Positions 26,007 to 39,586 of a DNA stretch of 64,000 nt are shown in pieces (the first letter of the stretch is position 1; every line of letters begins with the position of its first letter). Under the pieces are notes generated by a model, which was given only the letters and a program-made list of their open reading frames with translations, ran no database searches and was not told the DNA's origin. Source of the DNA: Azorinus chamasolen (lineage: Eukaryota; Mollusca; Bivalvia; Cardiida; Solecurtidae); the NCBI GenBank assembly GCA_963576725.1, contig OY755237.1:61495873-61559872 (forward strand). Reading direction: 5' to 3'. The translations under genes were made by a program, and so were the position numbers.

Positions 26007-29000
26007 GGCAAAAACAATATGCCCCCGACTATCGTCTATGGGGGCATAAAAATGTATATCAACACAAGAAAGGTCTGATACTAGTATATTATTCAATGGC
26101 CAAACAGAGCAGACTCTGATCAGACGGTTCCTACAGAAAAATAGTAGAAGTGCGTATCTATATCACCGAGGGTCCTACGAGAGTAGCTAACCCTTTCCCT
26201 TATCAGACACATTTTCACGCCTTTGCAAACAGAGTAGACACGGGTGCCATCTGACCAGGGTCTATTCTGTTTACTTATGGGATAATATGTATAGGATTCT
26301 ACAGTTTCTGTCATAGCCAAAGTATGTAATTATACATTTACATATAATTAGTACGTATTATGTCATTTGTTCTTGCGTTAATATTCAAATAAAAGGTTGT
26401 TATATTAAACACTATATTGGTCACTAGTTGTTCTTATTCTAAATAGGAATAAAGTAACGCTATCTAAACAGAAGTTTGAACACTATAAATACCGGTCTGT
26501 AAGACAGGTGGCAGATTAATGCAGGGATGAAAGTCAAATGAAAGTTTTACCTGTAATCCTGGTTACACGTTGTCACATATGCATGTTCTAAATTGCACGG
26601 CAAATGGGACGTGGAATGGAACAACACCAACCTGCAATATAAAATGTGAATATGTTTAACAGAAATCTACATGTATGAAACATGTCAATTGTGGTCCAAT
26701 AGCCAGCTTTGCTAGTAACCCTGGAAACACGGTTTCACATGCGAAATACTCAAGCCGACAACCTATATAATTGATTGCTCCTTACCTTAGCTAAGCATTT
26801 ACATGGAATACGTTTATAAAAGAACCCTTCTGTCCTAAACGATATTTCTGTTCTGTCTTTCTGTTCCTGCAGTAACCCCTTTTCTTATAGATGCGCCTTT
26901 TACCTCCTTTGCAAATAGAGTAGACCCAAAACAGACAGTTCATGTAGGAGTCATCTGATCAGGGGTTGCTCTCTTTGCTAATGGAATAATTTAGATCTGA
27001 TTCTACAATTTCTGCCATGGCCAAATGTTGTATTCATATGCTATCATGAACATTTATTTGATTAATATTCATGAATTTTTTTATTGCTTACACGAATACA
27101 CATATTTTAAATAGTAAATGAGTTAGATGCCATCTGTCTCATATACCTATAATTCCCATGCTTTTGGAGGCAGTTCTAGATAGGTTTTACTGTACTTGTT
27201 TGTCAAGAATAACTTTAATAAACATTTAACCTTTAGCCTGCTGTCGGTGGATACATGATTACATTTTCAAACAATTTGGGCCCAGGCGAGGCGCCGAGTA
27301 CTTCGGCATCTCATCAGGATCATTACTGTTTGACACGCTGGTTGTAATTAAGTAGACACACTTACTGTAAATTGCATTTTGAAAATATAATGGGTGCAAA
27401 ATGTGTATAGATAATTTACTCAGCTGGCTAAAGGTTAAATACTATCATATATCAGATATAACTTGGATCAGTGCAAAAAACCCCGAATAAGTACAGATAT
27501 AATTATACATGTACCGTTGCTGTCCTATTGCGACATCCAGCTATTTACAGGTGGAAGAAGGCCCAAGAGTTTTTCCGTGCACAGAACGACTGACCTGTCG
27601 CAAGTCAGAATAAGGTTTCCTTACATGAAAAATCTGAATGCCCAGATCGGGATTCAACCACAGCGATGAGGAGCTTAAGTGATTGTCAGTCGAAGATCAA
27701 AACCAATTCTCCCATAGAGTCTCATTAGAATCCAAATTGTTTGCTACTGTGGAAATAATTTTGAAAAGAAAATGGAGATTGAACACATGAAACGTGTTCA
27801 AGATGTTGTGAACTTTTTTACTACATTGTAAGAATGGTGCAAAATAATTTGCATCCGTATTAGACGCTATGCTATTCGTTACAATTTAACCTTTACATTG
27901 CTATCGTTTAAATCCAGATGAGACGCCGAGAAGCTATGTGCCATCAGAAACCAAGCCCTTGTCACTCAAATGCTTAAACGCACCAGAAGAAATTGACCCA
28001 TTTGTGCCCACGATCCCATATATGGGACATAGACAAACAGTGTAGACCCTGATCAGACGCCGCATAATGCGTCGTCTGATCAGAGTCTACACTGTTTGCT
28101 GATAGGAATTGCAATATAAAACAAAACAAAATTGAAAATTTAGGCCAGGCATCCCTTAGATAATAAATGGACTAATCCAATATACAAGCATGGAACAATC
28201 CATTCGGCGCAAATGGGTTAAATTGGCATCAGCTCCAAACTTTGAGCAGACATTATTTGTCAAATCGGGATAGGGATTTAATTGCTCGCAAAGGTCACGG
28301 AGTCGCCTGTGACGGCGAACGAGTTGAACCTTTACCTGGTGAAAATTGATTTAAGAAATAATGACATCCTGAATATTTATTAGTTGGTGCTTCATAATGG
28401 TGCCTGAACACTCGGTAGTCGGACCTTCGCAGAAACTGTAAACTTATATCTGTATGATTCAATAAGCAGAACTGACCTGATAACACGGATGTCACAGAGG
28501 CGTGTGTATTTCTAAGAACTGTTTTGTTTCAGATTGTAAAAAGCTGCAACCACCAAGTCAGGGATCTGTTAGCTATATCAATGCCACCACCTATGGTTCC
28601 ACCGCTAAGTTCTCGTGCAAGCCTGGTTATACATTGTCACATTCCAATAATCGAACCTGTTCTGCAGATGGAACGTGGAACGGAACTTCACCAAGTTGTA
28701 CTATCAAAGGTACGTTATTGCATATACTACAACCTGTTATTTCTTAGCCCTTAATGTATGTAGAATGAGTATATAAGACCTTTGAAAACAGTGTAGACCC
28801 ATTTCTAAGTGCGCCTAGTTGAGCCCTTTGATCAAGGTCTGCTCTGTTTGTCATAAAATAATTTTCGTCAGTGTCACATTATGGTACAGCCTTTTTGTTT
28901 CAAATTGATCAATATTTGGAAAATGAGGAACTAGTTATAGATATTTAGTTTATGGGTAAATGTTCAGATCCACTGACATATTGTACATCAAATATAGTTT

Positions 29001-32000
29001 GTTACAAAAATATATAACTGAATGCATTTAACTATGTAACTCGTTCAGTGCCGATGTCGCATCTATGATTACCTGTGCAAAAAGTGTAGAAATACAGAAA
29101 ACCTCTCTATAATGACCACTTAACTGTGTTAATTAGTTGGTATTTAGAGCAGGTGGCTGCTTAAAGCAAGGTGAAAGTAAAACAGAACGCTCCGATAGGA
29201 GCGTTCTGTTTTACTTTCACCTTGCTTTAAGCATCCACCTGCCTTTAACATAAAATACTTGACGTAATTAAGAGGTCGTTATAGAGAGGTTTTACTGTAG
29301 ATGAAACGCCGAGTAACTCTGGGTCTCATCTTCATCCAAACTGTTTGCTGCTGTGTTTCTGTTTGGTTTTGAAAGAAAACGGGAGAGACTAAATCGAACG
29401 AAACGTTTGCAGACGACAGTATTTGGTAACGAAAGAGTTACGGTATAAACAATATGGATTTGGTATTTACTTGACTTTATTGCGTGTTGGTACATGTATA
29501 TAACTACAGTGGTCGTCCCTTCAAGATCTACTCCCGTTTCTAACGGAATTATATAGCTCTGATTCTTCATTGCCTGGCATGGCCAACAGAGTCTATGTCC
29601 ATATACCATTATTAAATGTTTTCGTAATAAATTATAATGACGTCATTATTTCTTACGCGGATACTCACCTATAGGTAAAATACCGTAAAATGTTAATTGA
29701 CTTGACGCTATCTACAAACCTACATGTATACTACAGTAGAATCCCTCAAATGCGACCACTTAATGAATAAACATTCTGCCTTTATAAGCAGGTGGTTGCT
29801 TAATGCAGGACGTAAGTTATGCAGCATTCTCATATGGAGCTTTCTGCATGTTTCATCCTGCATTAACCCATTCCGTCATATTGACGACTTTTGACGACTC
29901 TGTAAAAGTCACTTTGTGAAACCATTGTGATAAATAGAGCATTTGCTCCTATAGGAGCAAATGCTCTATTTATCACAATAGTTTCAAATTACAAAATTCT
30001 AAAATATTCCTTTTCTCTAGTCAATGCTCCTTTTCGGTAGATTTATTCAAATAATCTGTATCTAAATATAACCTATGGGGTAATGGGTTAAACTACCACC
30101 TGCCTCTACCCCCAAGAGGTATGCCCATTTTTGGTGGTCGCATTAGAGGGGTTTTACTGTAATTTACATGGGAAAAGTGTCACACTAGACTTTTTTTGAG
30201 TTATTATTTGAGTTTTCATTTCAGATTGTAAGACCCTGCAGTCACCAAGTCATGGATCCGTTAGTTATGTCAACGCCACAACATACGGTTCCACAGCTAA
30301 TTTCTCTTGCGATACTGGTTACACTTTGTCACATTCAAAGAATCGAACCTGTTCAGCGGATGGAACGTGGAACGGAACCACACCAAAGTGCATTATTAAC
30401 GGTATTACTATATTTGAATAACCATGATACTGTAACAAAGAGACACTGAAAACACAATATGGAATGAAACAGTGTTTCATGAAATTACATAAAACTTACA
30501 TTACTTGTAATCCGGATTACGCATTGTCAGATACCACCTCTGTAATTTGCAATGCTGACGTAAAGTGGACACCACCAACAACAAATGTAGACTATGTCTT
30601 GAAACTGGTGAAAAAATAATCCATTTGTGCCCATTGTCCCTTAAAACGGGCATAGACAAATAGTGTATATCCAGATCAGAGGGCTCTTTGAGGAGCCCTA
30701 TGATCAGAGTCTGCACTGTTTGCTGAACTCATCAATATCAATGGCTTACTCCATCAAAGGTTTTGTTTGTTGTTTCCCCTCCACATGAAAAAATAGGTGG
30801 GTTCCAAATTAAGATCTGGACAGATCCACCTCAAATTACACGGGAATATATTGGCCAACCAGCCAATATGATATGGTAAAAATGCATGTATGTGTCTTTA
30901 ATCACATCAATGCTTTGTTATTTCAAATAGAGTTAACCCCCCTAATGCGACCACCAAAAAGGGGCATAATTCTGGGTGTCAGAGGCAGGTGGTAGCTCAA
31001 TGCAGGATGAAAGTTATGTAGAAAGCTCCTATAGGAACTTTCTGCATTACTTTCATTCTGCATTTAGCAGCCACCTTCATTTAAAGACAACCATTTTTAT
31101 TCATTAAGTGGTCGCACTAGAGGGGTTCTACTGTACACTGGCTGACCGGCAAGGTTCCTGGCATATGGGTACCCTAGTAGTAGCATGTAATGCATACTAC
31201 ACTCTACAATATTGATGCTCTCTATGATACATTGCTTCCTCAGATGGTACAGTAAAGCCACTCTAATGCGACCATTATAATAGGTCTAATACTGGATCAT
31301 TTGGGCAGGTGGTAGCTTAATGCAGGACAAAGTTATGCAAAAAAACTCTTTTGCCTAAATTCTCCCCTGCATTAAGCAATCATCTGCTGTTAAAGACCAC
31401 TGTAAATATTAATTAAGTGGTCGCTATAGAGGGGTTCTACTGTAAATCATTGTTTTCTGGTTAGATGTGTATTTTGGTACAATTTTTTACCCTTACCCCG
31501 CTACCAAACATGCTGTCTGCTTAAAGTTTGATCTTGTGCAATTTTGACTTCTTCCGATCCTATTAAGCATTTGGGGAACTATTGACCGAGTGTCAAACAG
31601 TTTGGATCCTGGGTCCATGCTTATAAAACGTTTAGTTGAGTCTGAGTACGTTCTCAAGCGTCCTCGTGCTTGTTTGCAAGTTTGAGTCAAGTCGCAACTG
31701 TTGGAATGAGAATTGATATACCGTCGCACTGTCGCTTTACGTTGACTCCATGTGTCATCGAAATTTTCTCTACAATGCGCGTTTATTAATATTAGCTTAT
31801 TTCTTTTCCAACAACAGATTGTAAAATGTTGCCAGCACCTGCTCAAGGCTCTGTTAGTTATGGAAACACTACTGTCACAACCTTTGGATCAACTGCTACA
31901 TTCGCTTGTAACCCGGGATACACATTGTCACATACCAACTCTCGAACCTGCTTAACTGATGGGTCATGGAATGGAACGACACCTACCTGTAACATTAAAG

Positions 32001-35000
32001 GTGAGGCATCAGCTATATTGAACTATAATGACTGTCTTTTACCATAGCTGGTGTCAACTGTGCCTTAATCCTTTCCGCCATTAATATTCATGAAATACAT
32101 AATGACATCATGAACAGTAATCCGATTGTGTTTAATAATGGCAAATGAAACTAAAAAGGTCATGGCAGACACTACAGAACCTGATCTATATTAGTCCATA
32201 AGCAAACAAAGCATATCCTGATCAGACGGCTCCAAGAGTGAACTGTCCGATCGGGGTCTACTCAGTTTGCTAAGGCATAGAAAGGCATACGTGTATTCAT
32301 GGAGTAAAGGGTTAAACACTATCCGGTTTGCTTTTGTATACTTAACTGAAAACAGTGCTACATGTACTGGTATATACGACAGCTGTGTATCTACATATCC
32401 TGAACTTCAGATATTGCAGATATGGAATATAATGATTCCCTCCCATAAGGTTCATGAAACGAGCTGGGTGTCGATGGAAGATTACGGGACGCTTTACTGT
32501 ACTACTAAGAGCGCATGCGCACAATGTTAACACTTTCGATATAATAGTTTTCGAGGAGTCAATCATTCTTATCTTATCTCAGTATTAAACAGGAACTCGT
32601 TGGTTCCATGAAAAGCAGATGGTTGCTTATTGCAGGTCAAAGGTAATGCAGAAAGCTCCTATATGAGCTTTTTCTGCATTACTATTGACATGCATTAAAC
32701 TACCACCTGCCTTACAGACCCATAAATAACTCAATTTAACTCATTGACGCCTCTGTGAAAGTCACTGTTTGAAACCATCGTGATAAAAAGAACATTTGCT
32801 CCTTAGGATTAAATGTTCTATTTACCACAATGGCTTTAAAACTACATAATTCTCAAAATTTCATTTTCCTTGTAAGTGCTCTTTTTCAGTAGATGTATTC
32901 ACATAGGTTGGATTTAAAAATAGCCTATGAAAAATGGGCTAAGCAATGAATAAGACTTCCACTTTAAAAGCTCGGCATTCATAGGATTAAAACGAGAAAT
33001 CCAACCCTGATTTTTCAGACTGCATGCGACTAGGAAGTCTGCCAGACAAGGTATCTGTTCAATATACAAACAACGTAACAACGTACCGATCAACAGCTCG
33101 CTTTAGTTGTACTCCCGGTTATACACCGTCGCATCAGACTGCTCGTGTCTGTACACAGGACGGGACTTGGAACGGCACAACGCCAGCTTGTAACAAGAAA
33201 GGTATCATGAACAATAATTTCGAGGAAATTGCTCTTCAAGTGTGAAAATGCTACATACCATATTGATTTAATCCTTAATTCCATAAGTACTCCTGTACGA
33301 AATAATGAAATCATGAATATTAATTAATAAAAAAAGCACATGGACAGGGTTTTTCTGATTATGGCAGGAACTTCAGAATCATTGCTATATTATATCATAA
33401 GCAAATAGAATAGGCTCTGATCAGATGGCTCTTTGCAAAGGTGTACGGAAAATGGAGTAAAGGGTTAATCCATGAATATTCATGACAGAAATAATTTATG
33501 TATGAATATTACTTAGTTAACATTTATAAAAAGCATTTATGCATTTGGAAAACATTTGGCCTTGTCAGTAACTGTAGAATTAGCTCTATATATGTCCATA
33601 AGCAGAGATGGCCCTGATTAGATAGCCCCAACGGAAGTTGTCTGATCTGGGTCAAAACTGTTTGCAAATGCGTTAAAAGGCGTAATTGTGGAGTAACGGG
33701 CTAAATGTCACTTAACCCTTCGCTTGCTGAATTTTCAAATACATTTCTCCTTCTTTACCCATGCCCTGTTGTATAATTACATATATATTCACTGTGTACA
33801 AGTATTTCGCTGTGCAATCACTGCTGTGGGGTGCACCTGTTGCACAATCAACCTGTAAATAGTGCAGACCCTGGTGAGACAGCTCCTGCAGGAGCTGTCT
33901 CATCTGGGTCTTCACTATTTACAGGTAGGTATATTGATGTGAATAGCAAGCGAAGGGTTAAATGTATACATACAGTTGAACTTCTTTATCTCCAAGGATC
34001 CATACAAATAACTTCGAGATAACAGAAGTTCGAGTCATGCGATTTCTAATCTGGTCAATTTCTCAAATTCAATTTTTAATGTAGGTCTAAATTAATGCTG
34101 AAAGCTCCTGCAGTTTCAGTTTTATTTTCGATCTGCTTTGATATTTGTTTCTAGATATGAGTAGTGGTACATTTTAGAACAATTCTGTATTGTAAAATTT
34201 GGAAGGACAAACTTTTACTTCGATTTATCCTGAAATTCAAATGATCCTAGCTCAAGACGTTGATGTTAGCTGTTTTGGAAAATACGAGTATTCCTTTCAG
34301 TTAACAAGAAATCAGTTGTAAATAAGTGAAGGATATTTGTATCATTTATCCTAACCCTTTCCCTGTTCACTGCTAATGTAAGAAATTATGACTCCATTGA
34401 TATTAATGAGATTATCTTTTTAACCCTTCGCTTGCTAATCGCGTCAATATACCTACCTGTAAATAGTGAAGACCCAGATGAGACAGCTCCTGCAGGAGCT
34501 GTCTCATCAGGGTCTGCACTATTTGCAAGTTGATTGTGCAACCAGTGCACTCCACAGCTGTGATTGCACAGCGAAATACTTGTACACAGTGAAGATGTAT
34601 GTAATTATACAACAGGGCATAGGCAAAGAAGGAGAAATGTATTTTAAAATTCAGCAAGCGAAGGGTTAAAATTGCACATGATGACGCAGAATATTTTGGC
34701 TATGTCAAGAACTAAACAACCAGGGCTATAATATACCATAAGAAAACAGAGCCGACCCCAACCAGATGACTTCTATAGGATCCATCCTATCTGGGTCTAC
34801 TCTGTTTGCAAATGCATGAAAATACGTTCATTATGTTAGAGACTCCGAGTAAGTTAGCGTCCCATCAGGCCCTAAGGATATAAATGTTTTTGCTTGAGTC
34901 TGAGATCATTCTCAGGTATTTGAGTGTTGAGATTCTTAGCTGGCTAACCAATCATATACTTGAGAATGATCTCTGACTCAGATTCAGAAATTTAATAACC

Positions 35001-38000
35001 TTGGACACATGTTCCAAACTATTTGTTACTGAGGTTATGCGTTTTGAAAGAAAAGGGAGACAATTAAGCAAACAAAACTGGTAGCAGATGACAAGTCTTG
35101 CAGATTACAATATGGCTGTGAAAGAGGTAAAGTGTTAGACACTGATGTTGTACCACCAAAAGAGGTATAATTACTTTGTGTCCTAAAGCCATGGAGTTAG
35201 TACAGCAGTAAAACCTCTCTATAACGACCACTAAATTGTGTTAATTAGTTTGTATTTAGGACAGGTGGTTGCTTAAAGCAAGGTGAAAGTAAAAGAGAAC
35301 GCTCCTATAGGAGTGTTCTGTTTTACTTTCACCTTGCTTTTAGCAGCCACCTGCCTTTAACACAAAATACTTGATGTTATTTAGTAGCCAGTATAGAGAG
35401 GTTTTACTGTAGTTTAATGGAGGGCGAAAGTAATAAAGAAGCCTCCCGTAGGATCTTTCAGCATATATGTCGCCTAGATTAAGCAACCATCTGCCGTAAA
35501 AGGCACCTTCGTGTATTCATAAAGTGGTCAATTTAGAGGAGTTGTACTATATTTTGTAAAATGGTCGAGCCTTTAAGCTATTTGTAGTGAAATACGTTTT
35601 ATTCAGTTAATATTTATGTGTGTCATCATTATTTGAGTGCTGTGGATTATAAAGTAACTTTGATATGCAAGACAAAAGTGCTGATCTTTTATTTTATTTT
35701 TCAGATTGTAAAGCTGTCCTGGTCCCCAGTCATGGATCTGTTACGTATTCAAACAATGTGACAACCTATGAATCGACTGCCAATTTTAGCTGCAGTTCTG
35801 GGTTTACACTGTCGCATGGAAATATTCGAGTTTGTACACAGAATGGAACTTGGAACGGTTCAACACCAACTTGCAACAGGAAAGGTATTGTGAACAATAC
35901 TTGGAACGACTTTACTGTATACAGTAGAGACTGTCTTAAGCGGCCATCAAAAAGAGTCTAATTATCGATCTGTAAGGCAGGTGGTTGTTTAAAGCATGTC
36001 AAAAGTAGATGGTTGCTCAATGCAGAGCAAAGTACGCAGAACGCTTCTATAGGAGCTTTCTGCATACTTCGCTCTGCGTTGACCAAACGCCTACTGTTTT
36101 AGACTCCTATGCACAATAAATGAATGGCGGCTTTGGAAAGGTTATCCTTTAAATGTGAAAATGCAACGTAGCATAAACTATTGTCTTAGAAATCGTCTGA
36201 TTTCATGTTACAGTAGAACATGTCTTAAGCAGCTATTCATGATTGAACATAGACGTCTTAAAAAGTATGTGGTTGCTTAATGCAGGGCAACAGTAATACA
36301 TAAAGTTCCAGTAGGAACTCTCTGAATTACATTCGACCTGCATTAAGCTACCATATAACGACTCAGATTAATTCCTCCTCTTTAATGGTCGCTTAACCCT
36401 TCGCTTGCTGAATTTTAAAATATATTTCTCCTTCTTTACCCATGCTCTGTTGTATAATTACATATATCTTCACTGTATACAAGTATTTCGCTGTGCAATC
36501 ACTGCTGTGGAGTGCACTGGTTGCACAATCAACTTGTAAATAGTGCAGACCCTGATGAGACAGCTCCTGCAGGAGCTGTCTCATCTGGGTCTTCACTATT
36601 TACAGGTAGGAATATTGACGTGAATAGCAAGCGAAGGGTTAAGACAGGTTCTACTGTACATACAGCAGAAGTTCTCTGAAGAGACCACTTAATTAGTACA
36701 CATGGGTTTCTTTACAAGCAGGTGGTTGTATGAACACTTTTGTCCCGCATTTATCCCACATTAATCTATCCTCTGCCTTTATGATTCAGAAGGATACCTC
36801 ATCAAAAGGTATAAATATAATTGTCTACAGTAAAACATCTCTATAACGGCCACTCAATTGTGTTAATTGGTTGGTATTTAGTGCAGGTGGCTGCTTAAAG
36901 CAAGGTGGACGTAAAACAGAACGCTCCTATAGGAAAGTGCTGTTTTACTTTTACCTTGCTTTAAGCAGCCGCCTGCTTTTAACACAACATAATTGATGTA
37001 ATTTAGTGGCTGTTGTAGAGAGGTTTTACTGTACACAAGATGTGAAGGCACGATGTGAATAAGTTGTAATTGATATCCAAAGTCAAAAGGTTTGCTGCGA
37101 CCATTTTACCAGAATTATAGGACTTTGAAATGTTCTTCACTTAATTGATCATCCCCGGGGGAGGCGGTCTTATGGAATGCGTTTTCCATTTGTACTATGG
37201 GCAAGGGGTAGTGGAAAGTTTCTCCTATTAATGATGATCAGTGTAGCAGCGAATAGTTTTATGAGATTCGCACTATTTGGATTCTGATAAAACGTGTTTG
37301 CTAATAACATTTATTATCTGGATCAAGAAAATGAAGAGGTTAATTTTCATAATTAAGCACGAGGTTACATGTAAGACAGTTTGGATTCTGATCAGACGAG
37401 TAACGTAATGTTTGCACGATCAGGATCCAATCTGTTTGCAAATAACTTTTATATTCGGGATCAAGTCAATGAAGGTGTCAATTATCCCAATTTAAGCATA
37501 ATGTAAATGAAAATTGCAGGGGTACATGTATTAGGATTAGACAATAAGGAATTAAAATGTTTCATTCATTTCACTTAATCGTTATATTTATATAAATATT
37601 CAAGTTTTGATTGGGTCTAATAAAATTATTTAGAGTCCTTCTCTGAACCGCTGATTCCCAAGTGCCCCACATCCTGGTGTTATAAACGTTTGGGATGATC
37701 TAGATGCTTGCATAAATGTTTGTCTTGTAACATATAGTGAAAGTGCTTAATGTAGAGACAATATGGCGGCGAAAGGGGTTAGCCGTATGTCCTGTGGACA
37801 CAATTTATATTTTCACTTTTTGTTCAGTAGTACGTATCGCTATTTCATGAAACATACAGCCTGAATGAAATGTGATGTGTAATACAGTAAATCTCCTCTA
37901 AACTGGAATTCTAGTAGAGAAGAATATTGATATTTGTATGCAGATGGCTGCGTAATGCATGGTGAATACCATACAGAAAGCTCATTTGGGAGCTTTTACA

Positions 38001-39555
38001 CTACTTTCGTATTGAATTATATTACCACCTGTATTAAAACTTGTCACTGATGCTAACTTGAACATCCGGTTTAGAGGGGTTTTACTGTAAAGGATTCTGC
38101 TTACTGAGTAAAATGTATCTCACTTTTTACAATATTAAGCCACCTTATATCTAGTGTAGAAACGCATGAATATTATATAATGTACTGACCTGTTTATACA
38201 AAAATTCAAACATTTCAGTTTACCCAGTTACTAAAAAGTGTTGACTAATCTGGAATTAAGTTAACCCATGCGCCGTTATAAAATATAATGCCTGCTTAAA
38301 TTTGGATCCGATTCGACCAAGCTCAAGAGAAATTATTGACGAGTGTCAAACAGCTTGGATCCTAATGGGACGTCGAGTTATTGGCGTCTCATCTGGACCA
38401 AGATTGTCGCATGTTTTGTCTTTTTGTCGTATGTCTTTATGTTGCATGTGATTCTTTGGTTGGTAATAACACGGTTTGCGTTTATGCTTCAGATTGTGGA
38501 CGGATTAGTCTCTCATCCCACCTTTCCGTCACATACAGTAATAACCTGACAACATACCAGTCAAGGGCCAACTTCAGCTGTACTCCTGGCTACAGTATTT
38601 CACACAGGCAAACCTTAATATGCCGAGCAGACGGTACATGGAGTGGATCACCACCAAACTGTACCATTAAAGGTACATTAAGCACTGTACAGAAGAACCC
38701 TGTCTTAGTGGCTATCTATTTATTGGATATAGGAGTCTTAACCCTTTCCCTGTTTTTATTTTATAAAGTAAAGAGACAGACCTATCAAATTCAATTAGCA
38801 AACAGAGCTCCTCTAGGAGCCATCTGATCTCGGTCTACTCTGTTTACAAATGCGTGAAAACACGTTTATATGAGGGAAAGGAGTAAAATACAGGTGGTTG
38901 CTTCATGCTGGTCTACATTAAGCTATCACCTGCCATACGGACCCATAATCAGACATCCTTTTGACGACCGCTTAAGACAGGTTTAACTATAGTCCATCTG
39001 AAAATCTCTAACCTATTATTATTTTGGTGTCATGTGTACTGAATACCAAGGTGTGCATAAGCACAATGTACAACAGAATTTGTCTTAAGCGACCTTATAT
39101 TGATTGGATACAGAAATCGTAAATAGCAGGTGGTTGCTTAATGTATGTCAAAAGTAATGCAGAAAGTTCCTATAGGAGCTTTCTGCAATTACCATTGGCT
39201 TGCATTAAGCTACCACCTGCCTTACATTTCCTGAAATAGACCTGTTCTTAATGGTCGCTTAAGACAGGTTCTACTAAATATGAATAGGTTAATTTATGGG
39301 TAGTTATAAACGATACCTAAGTCATTACTAACTTCTGAAAATTGGAATAAATGTTTGACCTTGAACCTGTCTAGCAAATGTTTGTTTTGCACAAATTGTC
39401 AATACGCATTAATGCATATAATATGTATCTTTGTGAAGCGCTTTTGAACACACATATCCTGTATGAAAAGAGCGCTTTTGAACACACATATCCTGTATGA
39501 AAAGAGCGCTATATAAATGTGGTATAATAATAATAATCATAATAATAATAATAAT

Positions 39556-39586
<31 letters not shown>

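Noticed and set aside
38381..38827. 148-codon frame around exon 20 as one long exon
   Set aside because: Only 38493-38672 is sushi. The parts before the acceptor and after the donor are intron and MITE sequence.
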